64,000 nt of DNA. Source: Plantago major. Its lineage: Eukaryota > Streptophyta > Magnoliopsida > Lamiales > Plantaginaceae. The first letter of the stretch is position 1. Each line of letters starts with the position of its first letter. The notes beneath the pieces are model-generated. The model had not been told where the DNA came from and ran no database searches. It worked only from the letters and a program-made list of their open reading frames with translations. Below are positions 48,835 through 60,900 of this stretch, one piece after another. Position numbers and translations under genes: made by a program. The stretch lies in the NCBI GenBank assembly GCA_026545765.1, contig CM048841.1:26819397-26883396 (forward strand), read 5' to 3'.

Positions 48835-50838
48835 TGAGCAATGTCAGGCTGATTGGTCTCTGGAACTTGTGACCCTTCTAAGTTTTGGTCTTGCTGTTCC
48901 ATTTCAGCTTCTTTGTTTCAAGTTTGTACAGGACCTTTCACGAGTGTGCAACTGCTTGTTTTCCCTGGTTGATCATTCTGAGTAGATGCCTCAGTTTGAT
49001 CCCTCACATTGAGTTGGGGAACCTGCTCTTTTACAGGATTTTCTTCAGCAAAGAAAGATGCTGGTATCTCATGATGTAACTCAAGTATCATCTTAACAGC
49101 ATCCACTATTGGCTGTTGTGGTTGGTGTGGTGATTCTGATCTGGATGAAGAAGGTGATGCTGTATGGTGCCTGCTTGAGACAGACTTTTAAGTGTTGAGG
49201 CAATGACAACATCCTCCAACACTAAGTTGCCACTCATCTCAGAGCATCTTCAATATGCTTAAGTGTTACTTGCTCTGATGGTGTATTTTGTCCAGTGACC
49301 TTGGACACAGTTGCTTCTTCAGCAACCTTTGAACTAGTTGCCTTTTCAGCAACCTCTGCACTTGTTGCTCTTTCAGCAACCTTGGGGATTATCGCTTCCC
49401 CCTCATCTTCAGATTCTTCATTGAAATCTGGGACAGAATTATCAACAATCCCTGCTGCTTCTGCAGAGAGTGTTTGAAGTTTCTCACTGCTTTTATCAAG
49501 TTCATCAGCAAGGCACTCTGCAACATTGATGAGTTCATCAGCTGTGGTCTTAGCAGCATTGATGAGTTCATCAGCAGTGTGGTCAGGCATCTGAGAGTCG
49601 ACATCCACAATGGGTATGCCTTCTGATTTGCCAGCAGACATCTTTTGTGAAGTTCTGGGCTTTTTGGTCGCAACGGAACCCTCAGATACCTCATAAGTCT
49701 TTCGTTTCTTGGAACCTTTCTGAGATGCAGTAACCTTTTTCATCATATTTGTATACTCATATTTGTAGAGCAGGTTACTGTTGGCTATGTCAACCTTCTC
49801 TCTGAGCTCAATGCCAAGCTTCTCCAGCAAGAAGCATATCTTTAGTCCATAGCTTACTGTGGATTTTGGCTAAGCAAGGCCCTTAACGATTTTAGGCTCA
49901 AAGCCTTGAATCTTCTTCACAAATTTCATAAAGGCGTACCTCCCCCAATTGAAATGGTTTTCCAGCCTTTTGTTCTGTTGATTCAACAAGAACATCATCA
50001 TCCAGCGTTCTTGGCATATCTGGTCGGCACCTCCTTGTAGACCATCAAAGCATCTGTGAAGAATACATGCCAACACATCCCAGTGGACCAACAGATGTCT
50101 GGTCCTTATGTCAGCAAGCTTAAAGTCTATGGGTGTGTCTGGCTTGTCAAGATCACACACATCATTGTAGAGCTTTTTGACATCCTCAAGGAGATCTTCA
50201 TCCTTGGTGTCAATTTCAAAATCCTTTCCAAGATTTTGAAGCTCAAACAGCTCACAGAAAGTTGTTTCGTCCAACAGAATTTCCTGTCCTTAGACTTTAG
50301 TCTTGATAGACACTGTCTCAGTGCCTTCAGAGACTTTGGAAATAATCGTGGAGTTGTTGCAAAACTCCAGGACATCCAGTGAAGAAACTCCACTGGGAAA
50401 AGCAGATAGAAAGCTCTTGATTTGTGCCTTTTCAAGCATATCAAGTACTAACTTCCTGTCAGCTTGGTTTTCAATTGCAGCAACGAGGTATTCCTCAATC
50501 ATGGCACCATTCCAAATCATCCTGTGATTTGAAGTCCAATGATCAGGATTGAACTCTCCAATCAACCGATTGTTTGTTATGACCAGCACTGGTGCTTGCT
50601 TTTCAGCAGTACCAGATGTAGTAGCTTGCGATTTCTGGGTAAGAGCACGTTTTGGAGCCATCTCTTTAAATAGTGAAATTTTTAAAAGTCGAGAAGAGAT
50701 TAGAGTGTGAGTTTAGTGATTCTTTGCGGAATAACTAAGCGAAGAATAGAGATTTGCAGAAATCTTTGAAAGGTTTTTGCTATTTCTGTATAAGTATGAA
50801 TGTTGAATGAGGCGAAAGTGATTTCTTTTGCCAAAATC

Positions 50839-50850
50839 CTATATATATAG
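50839..50850 (-). promoter_or_regulatory. TATA-like box upstream of the env-position gene
   Basis: The minus strand reads CTATATATATAGG about 180 bases before the ATG at 50661. It would let the gene be transcribed separately from the 5' LTR. It may instead be incidental AT-rich sequence. Confidence 0.35.
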
Positions 50851-51009
50851 CATCTTACTCTCAACGAACATATACATCCAAATTGATTTTGTACATATGT
50901 ATCTGTGCAAATGCAAAAGGTCGTGGGTGAAAACTACTTTGCATTAAATGCTAGTGGGCCATAACTGTTTTTTTTACAGTCCACTACTTTTTAGCAAGAT
51001 TAAATCTTG

Positions 51010-54000
51010 GCCATTGAATCTGGAATGCCTATTTCATCAAGTTGGTTTGAAGAGGAAAGTGTCGGAACACGCAACTATCCTATTGAAAGAAGATGTGAAA
51101 GACTAGAGGCCAAAACCATTCAAGTTCTTGAGCTTTTGGTTGAAGGAAAAGGGATTCAAGGAGATGGTGGAGAGCGAATGGAGGAATATACATGTTAGGG
51201 TCTGGAGTGGCTTTGTTCTTGAGGAAAAGCTCAAAACCCTTAAAGAAAGAATTCGGTTGTGGCATAATGCAAATTTTGGTAAAATTGAGTCAAGGATTGA
51301 GGAGAAAACTGAAGCAGTAAGAGAGTTGGATGCTTTAGTGGAACATGAGGAAGTGAGCGAGCTGACTTGTAGAGAGCGGAAAGATGCATGGTTAGAACTG
51401 AACCATTTACTTCAAATCCAAGACCATATAAGATATCAACAAGCAAGAAGTAAGTGGCTCGAGGAGGGGGATACAAATTCTAGGTTTTTCCACAAGAGCG
51501 TCGAAAGGAAGGGAAGGATGAAATGTATTAGGGGGCTGTGCATTAATGGTAAATGGCGAGAGGGAGTGGATGATTTGAAGGAGGGAGTTAGCACTTTCTT
51601 CAAAAACAGGTTCAAAGTTGCTGAAAATTGGAACAGCAGACTACCAGATTGTTTGGACGGTGCAAAAATCAGTGAAGGGGAGGCACGGATGCTGGAAGAG
51701 AAATTTACGATGGAGGAAATCAAAGAGGCAGTGTGGGCGTGTGGTTTGGAGAAATGCCCGGCCCGGATGGCTTCAATTTTCATTTTTTCCGAAATTTTTG
51801 GGATCTCCTCAAAGATGACTTCCTAGCTCTTTTTGATGATTTCTTTGTGAATTCGAAATTAGTTCGGGGTTTAAATTCATCCTTCATTACTCTAATCCCT
51901 AAGAATGCGAATCCAACTTACATAGGAGAGTATAGACCCATTTCTCTCATCGGAGGTGTGTACAAGGTGATAGCCAAAGTCCTATCTAAGTGTTTGGTGA
52001 AGGTACTAAATGGTGTCATCTCGTTGAACCATTCCGCTTTCTTAGGATCGAGAAATATTCTTGATGGAGTTGTAGTGACAAATGAGCAAGTGGATGAGGC
52101 GAAAAAGAAGAGGAAGAAGATTTTCATTTTCAAAATTGATTTTGAGAAAGCGTACGACTCGGTCAATTGGAATTTCTTGGGAGATATGATGAAGTTGATG
52201 GGATTTGGTGAAAAATGGTGCAAGTGGATCTTGGAATGTGTGTCAACGGCGGAGGCCTCGGTTCTAATAAATGGAAGTCCGTCAAAGCCTTTCAAGTTTG
52301 AAAGAGGCCTTCGACAAGGTGATCCCTTATCGCCCTTCCTCTATTTGATTGTGGCGGAGGGGTTGAGTCGATTGATGAATAGAGCATGCTTGACCGAGTC
52401 TTTCATCCCCTTGAAAAGTGGTGTGGAGAAGATTGAGGTGTCGCATCTTCAATATGCGGACGACTCAATTATGTTAGGCGAGGCTAGGGAGGAAAATATA
52501 ATCACACTCAAGTGTGTTCTAAGGTGCTTTGAATTACTATCGGGGCTGAAAATTAATTTTAAGAAGAGTTGTTTGATGGGGGTTGGAGTTGAGAAGGAGT
52601 TGCTTGATTGTTGGGCTAGGAGATTAAATTGTGAAGTGGGCGAGGTGATGTTCATGTACTTGGGGCTGCCGGTCGGGGCTAAGCCAAGCGATAAGAAGGT
52701 GTGGCAACGAGTGGTGGATAAAGTGAAGTCTAGATTGGAGACTTGGGAAAATAGATATCTCTCTTTTGGTGGAAGAATCTTGATGACTAATGCGGTGCTT
52801 ACCTCTCTTCCTATATATTTTCTCTCTTTTCTTAAAGCCCCTTCTTTTGTCCTAAACTAACTAAAGAAACTTCAATGCAATTTTATTTGGGGGGCTCTTT
52901 GGGTGGGAAGAAGAAAGTAGCTTGGGTGAAGTGGGAGGTGGTGTGTAAGTCTAAGTAGGAGGGGGTTTGGGAGTTGAGAACTTGGAGTGGTTTAATCTAG
53001 CCTTAGTAGGGAAGTGGGCGTGGAGAATTTTGATGGGGGGAAATGCTCTTTGGTCTCAAGTTTTATATTCAAAATATGGGGATTTTTCTAGAGTTGTTGA
53101 GGAAACTAGAAGGGGAAAAGAGTGGGGTAAGGGTTGGTCTTCGTGGTGGATGGACCTAGTTAAAATTGTAAGTTGCAAGGGCTGGTTTTGGAAAAATATG
53201 AGGAAAAAGTTGGGTGATGGAAGCACCACTCGGTTTTGGGAGGATGGGTGGGGTGGAAATGGTGTGTGTCTTAGAGTTGTGTATCCTAGGCTTTTTAGTC
53301 TTGATATGTCAAAATGGTGTTGTGTCAATTACAAGGTAACTCGGTCGGAATTTAGACTTGTGTACAGGTGGAATTGGAGGCGTAAGCTGTTCACTTGGGA
53401 GGAGGAGATGGTAGCTGAACTGGAAGACCTCCTAAACAGGACGCTGCTGTTATCAAACGCGCCAGACTGCTGGGTTTGGATTGGAAATAACACGGGTTCT
53501 TTCACGAGAGTGGCTTTGAGAAGCTGGCAAAACATGAAGTTGCAGAGTTGGCTGATCTAGCAAAGTGGAGCAAGCTCACTTGGAATAAATGGAGCCCACA
53601 AAAAATTAACGCGTTCATTTGGAAAGTGCTTCAGGATAGGATTCCCACTCGACTGAACTTGAGAAAAAGGAAGATTTTGCACGAGGACATAAGCATCTGT
53701 TGCGGGTTGTGCGAAAAGGAGGGAGATGAATCAACTATTCATTTATTCTACAGGTGCAAATTCAGCGCGTTGGTGTGGAAACATATAGGAATTTGGCTTG
53801 ATGCGAACATAGTTGACAATGGGGATATAAAGGAAAACTTGACGGCTTTCTCTAAACTTGTTCCAAATACGTCTAAGGATCTGTGGCAAGCAATTTGGCA
53901 TGGAACAATTTGGTTTATTTGGCTATCTAGAAACGAGAACTTTTTCAATGGCAAGGAAGTGTCGTTCTTGGAGGTAGTGGAGCGAGTCAAGTTTAATGTG

Positions 54001-54093
54001 TGGTCGTGGTTGAAAGCTAAAGATGGAGTGTCCACTTCATACAATTTTTGCGATTGGGAGTTATATCCGAAAGGTGTCATTGATCAAGTTTAG
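51010..54093 (+). pseudogene. LINE ORF2 (endonuclease end, reverse transcriptase, zf-RVT)
   Basis: The frame picks up at the end of the endonuclease domain: VSEHATILL matches the SDHxPI motif. After a TAG (TGG in relatives) it continues RPKPFKFLSFWLKEKGFK. The reverse transcriptase follows: LIPKNANPTYIGEYRPISLI, FKIDFEKAYDSVNW, GLRQGDPLSPFLY and the catalytic YADD at about 52455. A thumb region and the zf-RVT domain come next (WNKWSPQKINAFIWKVLQ, CGLCEKEGDESTIHLF). One base is lost at about 51765 (CPG/PDGF), there is a stop at 52858, and a shift lies near 53550. Most of the endonuclease is absent, so this copy cannot move itself. Confidence 0.9.
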
Positions 54094-54326
54094 TAAGCTG
54101 TCGTTTGCTGAGGTGCTTCTGCTGTGTCTGATTATGGTTGGTACTGATTCTGAATTTTGGCCAGTGAATGTTTCTTTGTAGTTTTTGTCTTGGCTAAAGC
54201 ATTGTGTTGGTTTTTAAGCAGCTTATTATGTACTGCTACTATAAGCAGAATTTGCTTTTGTAAGTGTTGGACTTTGGGCATACCTTATGCTCCTAAAGTT
54301 TGTGATGCAATAAAATTTAACTTTCA

Positions 54327-54341
54327 CAAAAAAAAAAAGAA
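54327..54341 (+). other. LINE poly-A tail
   Basis: An A-rich tract immediately precedes the right copy of the 16-bp target duplication (54342-54357). Confidence 0.88.
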
Positions 54342-54590
54342 AGAATTGGAGCATGCCTATTTTCAAGTCCATAACGGAGGAGCGGAGCCATGCCTATTTT
54401 CAAGGTTGATATTATACTTTGGTTATGCATGCTTATCATAGTCAAGTGATGTTATGTCTTGTAAATGTGATTTAAATCACCTCGAATGAGATGTCTATTC
54501 TATTACACCATATATATAGTACACAGTACAAGGTTCTGGAAGATTACATAAATCAATTACAATAATTACAAATCAATACAGTAGCTTAAA

Positions 54591-57476
54591 TCAAGGTGGA
54601 GGATTATGAGAATCACCTTGATTATTAACTTGCCTAACAACCCCCCTCAAGCAAAGCGTGGGGTTGACACCGACGCGTAGCTTGGATCGAAAGAATTCAA
54701 ATAAAGGACGATGTAATCCTTTAGTAAAAATATCAACAAGCTGTAGATGTGAGGGGATAAGCTTAGTAGATAATTTTCCTTCCAAAACGAGTTCCCGCAC
54801 AAAGTGATAATCAATATCAATATATTTAGCTCGCTTATGTGCAATTGGATTCTGAGTGAGAAATAGAGCGCTCTTCTTGTCACATAAAAGAGTCGGCGGA
54901 GAAGATGGGAGAACATACAACTCATGGAGTAATGAAGAGACCCACATGACTTCAGCAACAGTATTGGCGAGTGCCCTATACTCAGATTCGCAGCTAGAAC
55001 GTGCAACAGTAGGCTGCTTCTTGGCACTCCAAGAGACCAAATTGCCACCCAAGAAGATAGAGTACCCATAAGTGGATCGCCGAGTGTCTAGGCATCGTGC
55101 CCAATCAGCATCAGAATAAGCAAGAATCAATGAATTGGATGGGCGTGAAAACGTGAGCCCAAAGTTAAGAGTTCCCTTGACATAGCGAAGAATGTGTTTG
55201 ACGGCTTGAAAATGCTCTACTGTGGGGGCCTGGAGAAACTGACTAACGGTATTGACAGCAAAAGCGATATCTGGTCAAGTAATAGTAAGGTATTGTAGAG
55301 CACCAACCAAGGACCGGTATAATGTTAGATCATCAAAGGGAGATCCGTCACGTCCAAGAAATGAATTTGCGATAAAAGACGTTCCCATGGGCTTCGAGTC
55401 AAGTAATTGTGCTCGAACAAGAATGTCGTGAGCATATTTGGCCTGACTAAGAAAAAGACCAGCAGGAGTGTAAGTAACTTCAAGTCCCAAGAAGTAACTT
55501 AATGGGCCGAGATCCTTCACAGCAAATTCAGAGTTGATCCGAGAAATAAACATGGAAATCAAGGTTGGATCACTGCCAGTTATAATATGATGTCATCAAC
55601 ATAGACCAATAAGTAAAGAAGAGTGCTGCCACGATGAAAAATAAACCGAGATGTGTCGGCGCGGCTACATACGAAGCCAAAATTAAGGAGAAAAGATCTA
55701 AAACGCTGAAACCACGCACGAGGGGCTTGTTTTAAGCCATATAGTGCCTTTTTTAGGCGACAAACATGTTGTGGATAGCGTGGATCAATATATCCAGGCG
55801 GTTGCTCCATGAAAACAGTCTCCGACAAATATCCATTAAGAAAAGCATTCTTAACGTCCAACTGATGTAAAGGCCAGCTGCGCATAACTGCAATAGATAG
55901 TACAATTCGAACAGTAGTAGCTTTGACAACTGGGCTGAAAGTGTGAGTGTAGTCAAAACCTGGAAGTTGAGTGAAACCTTGAGCGACCAAGCGAGCCTTG
56001 AACCGATCAATTGAACCATTGGAAAGGTATTTGGTGTGAAAGACCCATTGGAGCCAACAATATTGACACCGGGAGGACGGGGAACGAGGTCCCAAGTGTC
56101 ATTAGTACGGAGTGATGTCATCTCTTCATCCATCGCAGAAAGCCAAGCGGGATTCTTCGCAGCGGATTTAAAACCCTTTGGTTCAGTGGAAGAAATAAGG
56201 GCAGACTGAAGGTTCATGGGCAAAAAATAAATAAAAATCATCATCTCTTTTAGGCTTGAAAGTGCCAACACGACTTCGAGTAATTATTGGAGCAACAGGC
56301 TGAGTAGATGTAGTAGGTTGGTTTGAATTAAGTGGACTGGGTTGTGGTGTAGGTGAATGTACCATAGGGGAAGGAGGATCCGAAGATGGATCAGTAGGTG
56401 GTGTGTGAGTCGGGCCAGGATGGATCGATGTGTCCAAGTTATCATCACATAGAGAGCAGGGGCTGGGTTGAACATCCTGCTCAAGAGTAACAGGTGGAGT
56501 TGTGGATGGTCCCCCTACTATAGATGGTTCAAGAAAGTGAGAGAACTCTATTTCTGATAGAGTCAGACTTTTCCCAGGTGGAGCAGAATAAGGATACAGA
56601 TTTTCATCAAATTGGGCATGTCGCGTGATATAGACTCGAGTTGAGATAAGTTCAAAACACCGAAATCCCTTGTGACTTGAGCTGTAGCCAAAAAATACAC
56701 ATGGAGAGCTTCGTGCTGAAAACTTATTGAGAGCATAATCCCGCAAGCATGGAAAGACGCGACACCCGAATGGATGAAAATTTGTGTAATCTGGCAAAGT
56801 ATGGAATAAGATCTCAAAGGGAGACTTGTTATGTAGTACGGAAGAAGGTAGACGGTTGATAATGTAAACCGCCGTACTGAATGCTTCAACCCAAAATTTA
56901 AAAGGAACAGAGGAGTGAAATAACATGGCTAAACCAGTTTCAGTAATATGGCGATGCTTACGTTCAGCCCTGCCATTCTGAGGAGGAGTGTAGGGACACG
57001 ACATTTGATGTTGAATACCACAAGATCGGAAAAGAGATTGCAACCGCTTGTTTGTAAATTCGGTGCCTCCATCACCCTGAAAGATTTAATTTTTGTGGAG
57101 AATTGGTTTTCAACCAAGTTCTGGAACTGCACAAAGACATCATAAAAGTCTGATTTGTGGCGAAGCGGATAAAACCACGTGAAATGTGAGAAATCGTCCA
57201 CAAAAATAGCATAGTAAACGAAACCAGAATTTGAAGCAAGTGGTGCAGGCCCCCATAAGTCACAGTGAACAATATCAAAAATGTGAGCAGAACGCTTCTC
57301 ATTAACTGAAACGGCAATCGTTTACTCTTTGCCAACTGACATGTGGAACAGACTAAAGGATTTGGTAATAGCGAGGTAACATACAAGAGACCTCTTTTAT
57401 TTAAATCACATTTACATGGTATCACCTCGAATGAGATGTCTATTCTATTACACCATATATATAGTACACAGTACAA
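54591..57476 (-). pseudogene. Copia integrase-RT-RNase H, broken
   Basis: On the minus strand the order is: gag-preintegrase remnant (CSTCQLAKSKRLPF, about 57330); integrase core (FVDDFSHFTWFYPL-type; then GDGG and the NGRAERKHRHI region); RT ([19 protein letters not shown]); RNase H (YSDADWARC, DIDYHFVREL). Integrase before RT defines Copia. Defects: a frameshift at about 57075 (integrase), one near 56180-56260, a two-base gain after YVDDIIL at about 55585, and a CGA-to-TGA stop at about 55272. The RNase H frame reads on into the 3' LTR. Confidence 0.9.
57399..57420. other. Small inversion at the 5' LTR/PBS junction
   Basis: The 3' LTR ends (plus strand) TGTAAATGTGATTTAAATCACC. At the 5' LTR the equivalent stretch reads ATTTAAATCACATTTACATGGT, which is the reverse complement of LTR end plus PBS (ACCATGTAAATGTGATTTAAAT). 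The palindrome GTGATTTAAATCAC lies at the breakpoint. Confidence 0.75.
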
Positions 57477-57935
57477 GGTTCTGGAAGATTACATAAATCA
57501 ATTACAATAATTACAAATCAATACAGTAGCTTAAATCAAGGTGGAGGATTATGAGAATCACCTTGATTATTAACTTGCCTAACATGCCTCATTGTCATTT
57601 TGTCAGTCACCAAGTTCATTTTGCTCATTAGCATACAAGGATTCTTCATTCCAACGTTATAATTGAAAGGTTTACCATTGCATTTATCATATTTGAATGT
57701 GAAAATTGCTGAATGCATTACATTGGTGATAGGGGCGGACCCAGGATTCGAACCTTTGGGGGCGAAATTATATATATGAGGTTATTTTCGGGTTTACGGG
57801 GGCAAAATCCTAAATTAACGAAAATATTACATATAAATTTTTTCTTTTTCAAATTTTAGGGGGGCAAACGCCCCCTTATGCCCCTTCTGTACCTTGGTTC
57901 CGCCATGATTGGAGAGGGAAAGTGAAATCACAATT

Positions 57936-60900
57936 TCATTCATTAAATTTGCAAATATCAATCTCAACTTCATCTTCTGGCTTCGGGTGGGAAAGATATG
58001 ATATGCCAGCTTCAGGATTTACCAGTTTCCATCTGGAAAATTGTATAAATGAAACACAATTAGCTTTGTAACCTACGTTTAGAAGCTGGATCAACTTATT
58101 TGATCATTTGATGGAAATAATTAAGTCTGTACGTGAACAATTTACTGAATCAAAGGTGAAATATGATAAGCAAGACTATAAAATTTTAAATTTGAAGCAA
58201 TTGAACTTTATTCTTGACTTTAACGTGTAAATAGTGTTGATGTACGATTGTACATAGATTTGGTGTTGGATTGAAATGTTTTCTACTGGTTTAACACTTT
58301 CTAGAGAGTAAATTTAGTGTCTAGATAACTGAATGTGTAATAGTATGGCATACATCTTTATTTAGTTCACAAGTGATGCAAAGTATTCATGTTGAAGTGG
58401 CAGGGTCTTTTATCAGATTAAATATATGAAATTACTCAAGGAAATGGTAGATATTTGTTTATAGAGATTCTTTTTTCACTCACTTGTATCCTACAACCAG
58501 ATGGTGTAGAAAAAGACCGACTTGTAATCGTGCCAGCATGTTTCCAGCACAGATTCTCGATCCTCCACCAAACACTAAATATGTACCTGGCTTTGCCGGA
58601 GCCTGGCAGTGAAGGTAAGATTTAGTGAATATATGGACAAGCAGGATGTAAACATATCCTATTATAATTTCACTTACGTTCCATCGATCGGGGTTAAAGC
58701 TTAAAGGATCATCGAAATTTTCAGGATTTTCGTGCAGATACCGAACCCAACAAATGACATTCCAGCCTTTAGGGATTATATTACCTGTTTTAAAAGATGC
58801 ATTTAGAATTCAAAGAAGCAAATTGTACCAAAATATCAAGTGTAAAGTATAAGAGTAGGCTCATTGCAACAATGAGCAGTTTCTACTCCGATTACAGTTT
58901 AGATTATTGCAATTATCGTTGTCGTAAGTGTAATAATAGTGGAAATGATGCGAGCTACCTTTGTATTCAACGTCATTCTTGGCCTTCCGGAAGATGAATG
59001 CTGCAATGTTGGCCAATCTAATTATTTCTTCAACAACCTATATTCAGATAAAGTTGTTGTCATCAATAGTGGGATACAAATGCATAAAATCATTGAATAT
59101 AAAACCAAAACATATTGTCAACAATAACAGGCGGACTTCACTTTTTTATACTCCAAACCGCTATTTTTAATGCTTTACCTTTTCTTTTTCTTTTTTTTAG
59201 TTTTTTTTGAAGTTTAAGTTTCATTTTTTAGAAACCCACCATCTCCTCTTATTAATTTTTTAATCACTATTTTTCACACTTTATCTATTCGCTTTCTTAC
59301 TTTTTCTATAATCTCTTTTACTTTTCACCATCTACTTATTAATTTATTCAATTTCTGTAAAATTCAGCGAAACTCAAATGATAAACCCTGTAAAAGATTG
59401 GAGGGAGTATTTGACAATAATGAAATGGTGGTAGCACACCTTTGCCGTGTAACTTAATTTTACAATTTGATCATATGTTACGACGTCTCCGGGCATTTTC
59501 TTAGTAATTGTCAAATGCTCTTCCTGCAATTTCAAATGTTTTCTTAGTTAAAACATAGGAGTATAAAATAGAAAGATCAAAACATGTTACTAGATGTGAT
59601 AAGGTCAGATTGGCTGTACCCGAAGCTTTGAGAGAACATCTGGATACTTGGCAAGATAATAGAACGCCCACATGATAGCAAGAGAAGTAGATGTATAACC
59701 TGCTACAACAAGGCTTACAATATTATCAAGAACCTCAGTATCACTTAACGATGTTCCCTTTTCATCAGTAATGTTCATTAGTCCTTCCATGAGGTCATAT
59801 CCTTCACTTGGCGATTCACTTTTCTTCCTCCTTTTGATCTCTTCCATAAATGTGGCAGATATTTTCTTTCGACACTGCCATTAAAATTACAACTAAAATC
59901 TATTAGTCATATTTATGAGAAAAGCTCAGTTCCGCATGCTAACTTGAAACTGCTCATATGTAATCTTCAGTTATTATTTCTTTTACATGGGTTGTAAGTT
60001 TCACAATACATGTTTTGCTATAGTAGTTTTTTTTTTTAAAACTATTACCAACGCTATGTGCTTGTATCTATCAATGGTGAATATTAGGAAAACTTACTTG
60101 GAGCGCATGGTGAAATGTGGTTCCAGGAAAATTGAGAGGATACGCTCTAAATCCGTTAACCAATCCTTCAAATAACCTATCAAGATTGTCCAAAACAGGA
60201 CCGGGCTCAAAACTTGCGAAGTACTTGCCAATGTTTGCAAATGTAACCTAACAACATGGAAATGCAAAAAAAAAATGTCATTATATAAATTGTATGTTTG
60301 GTAAAAATTGGTCGTCGTCATCCTCATAATCATTATTACCTTTTTTACTTCTCTAAACACGGTAATTCTACACTTTTGTGCCCATAATTCTAGTGCAGCA
60401 GCTATTCGTGGCTGAACCATGACAGCAATATGGCGCAGAGCATCAGGTTGATTAGTAGCCTTAACTACAACACTTCTGACCCTGGCATGGGAAGCTCCCT
60501 CCACTGCTACGAGAGACTTCTCTCCTACGATTTCAAGGGAAGGCCACTTTATCTCGAAACTAGACTCTGTTTGGAACACAAATTTGTTGGCTTGTGGAGA
60601 AACAACTATGATTGTTGGCGAACCAAATAGGTGAGTTCTATACAGTCCTGACCCGTCGCCATACCTGATCATGATGATAAAAACTATGAGTATTTCAACA
60701 TGCATTCAAGCATACTGAATAGTACATGCACGAGACGGTTTGACGTGTTATACTGACTTAAAGATCGAGTGCATTAATGAGCAACATTTAGACAGTACTT
60801 TGATCCATATCAATAAAAGCATGTATGTGTTTGTAACATTTTTATTTTATCTAAAAATTGTGTTAGACAATATAACATACGCCTAAAATATTAGAAATAT

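Larger units (their letters stand above)
45308..50661 (-). pseudogene. Multi-exon env-position gene of the LTR element
   Basis: The gene starts at ATG 50659-50661. The first long stretch, 50661-49234, is one frame of about 475 codons cut by TAA (50290) and TAG (49870). It holds a conserved helical domain (HWDVLACILHRCFDGL, FNWGRYAFMKFVKKI) and then a basic patch (KKRKTYE) and ADELINAA-type repeats. A degraded exon runs to 48834. Exons follow at 48753-48646, 48566-48456, 48365-48231 and 48147-48028. A long terminal exon from 47949 to about 45308 follows. The long exon has acidic Asp/Lys runs, two coiled coils (EEEQQLNLQLEEKLAKSKAK; KQNQELKAELQKLV) and a poly-Glu tract at a GAA microsatellite (46022-46098). 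Frameshifts lie near 49240, 49100, 46860 and 46080. Position suggests an env-like protein. I see no clear signal peptide or transmembrane helix, and the function is unknown. Confidence 0.65.
43170..51005 (-). mobile_element. Truncated Sirevirus-type LTR element: env-position gene plus 3' LTR
   Basis: Read on the minus strand, a large gene (50661-45308) is followed by a purine tract and the 3' LTR (44746-43170). No PBS, gag, protease, integrase, RT or 5' LTR is present. LINE sequence resumes at about 51005-51015 with the end of the endonuclease domain. An extra ORF between pol and the 3' LTR is the known layout of env-carrying Sireviruses such as SIRE1, so I infer that the 5' half was lost by deletion. 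The deletion also removed LINE sequence, which is why no second target duplication is found (left flank: tagag). Confidence 0.75.
40481..54341 (+). mobile_element. LINE (plant L1-type) with two nested LTR insertions
   Basis: This is a non-LTR retrotransposon with ORF1 (from 40514), ORF2 (to 54093) and an A-rich tail at about 54327-54341. It is bounded by an exact 16-bp duplication (40465-40480 and 54342-54357), diagnostic of target-primed reverse transcription. A solo LTR (41230-42701) and a truncated LTR element (about 43170-51005) interrupt it. Without them about 4.6 kb of LINE remains, with the end of ORF1 and most of the endonuclease domain missing at the second insertion. Several stops and frameshifts show it is dead. 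Confidence 0.93.
54460..57584 (-). mobile_element. Copia element with 180-bp LTRs, gag/protease deleted
   Basis: The LTR at 54460-54639 (3') and the corresponding LTR ending at 57584 (5') are nearly identical over their shared part and begin TGTTAGGCAAGTTAATAATC. A purine tract (GCTTGAGGGGGGT) sits at 54640-54652. The flanks tgtct (54455-54459) and tgcct (57585-57589) differ by one base. Coding sequence starts inside the integrase; gag, protease and the first integrase zinc-finger residues are gone. The 5' LTR/PBS junction is inverted (57399-57420). The element lies about 100 bp beyond the LINE end. Confidence 0.9.

Noticed and set aside
59180-59415. Possible Stowaway MITE in a P450 intron
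   Set aside because: Only one GGAGGGAGTA-type end is visible, with no matching left end.
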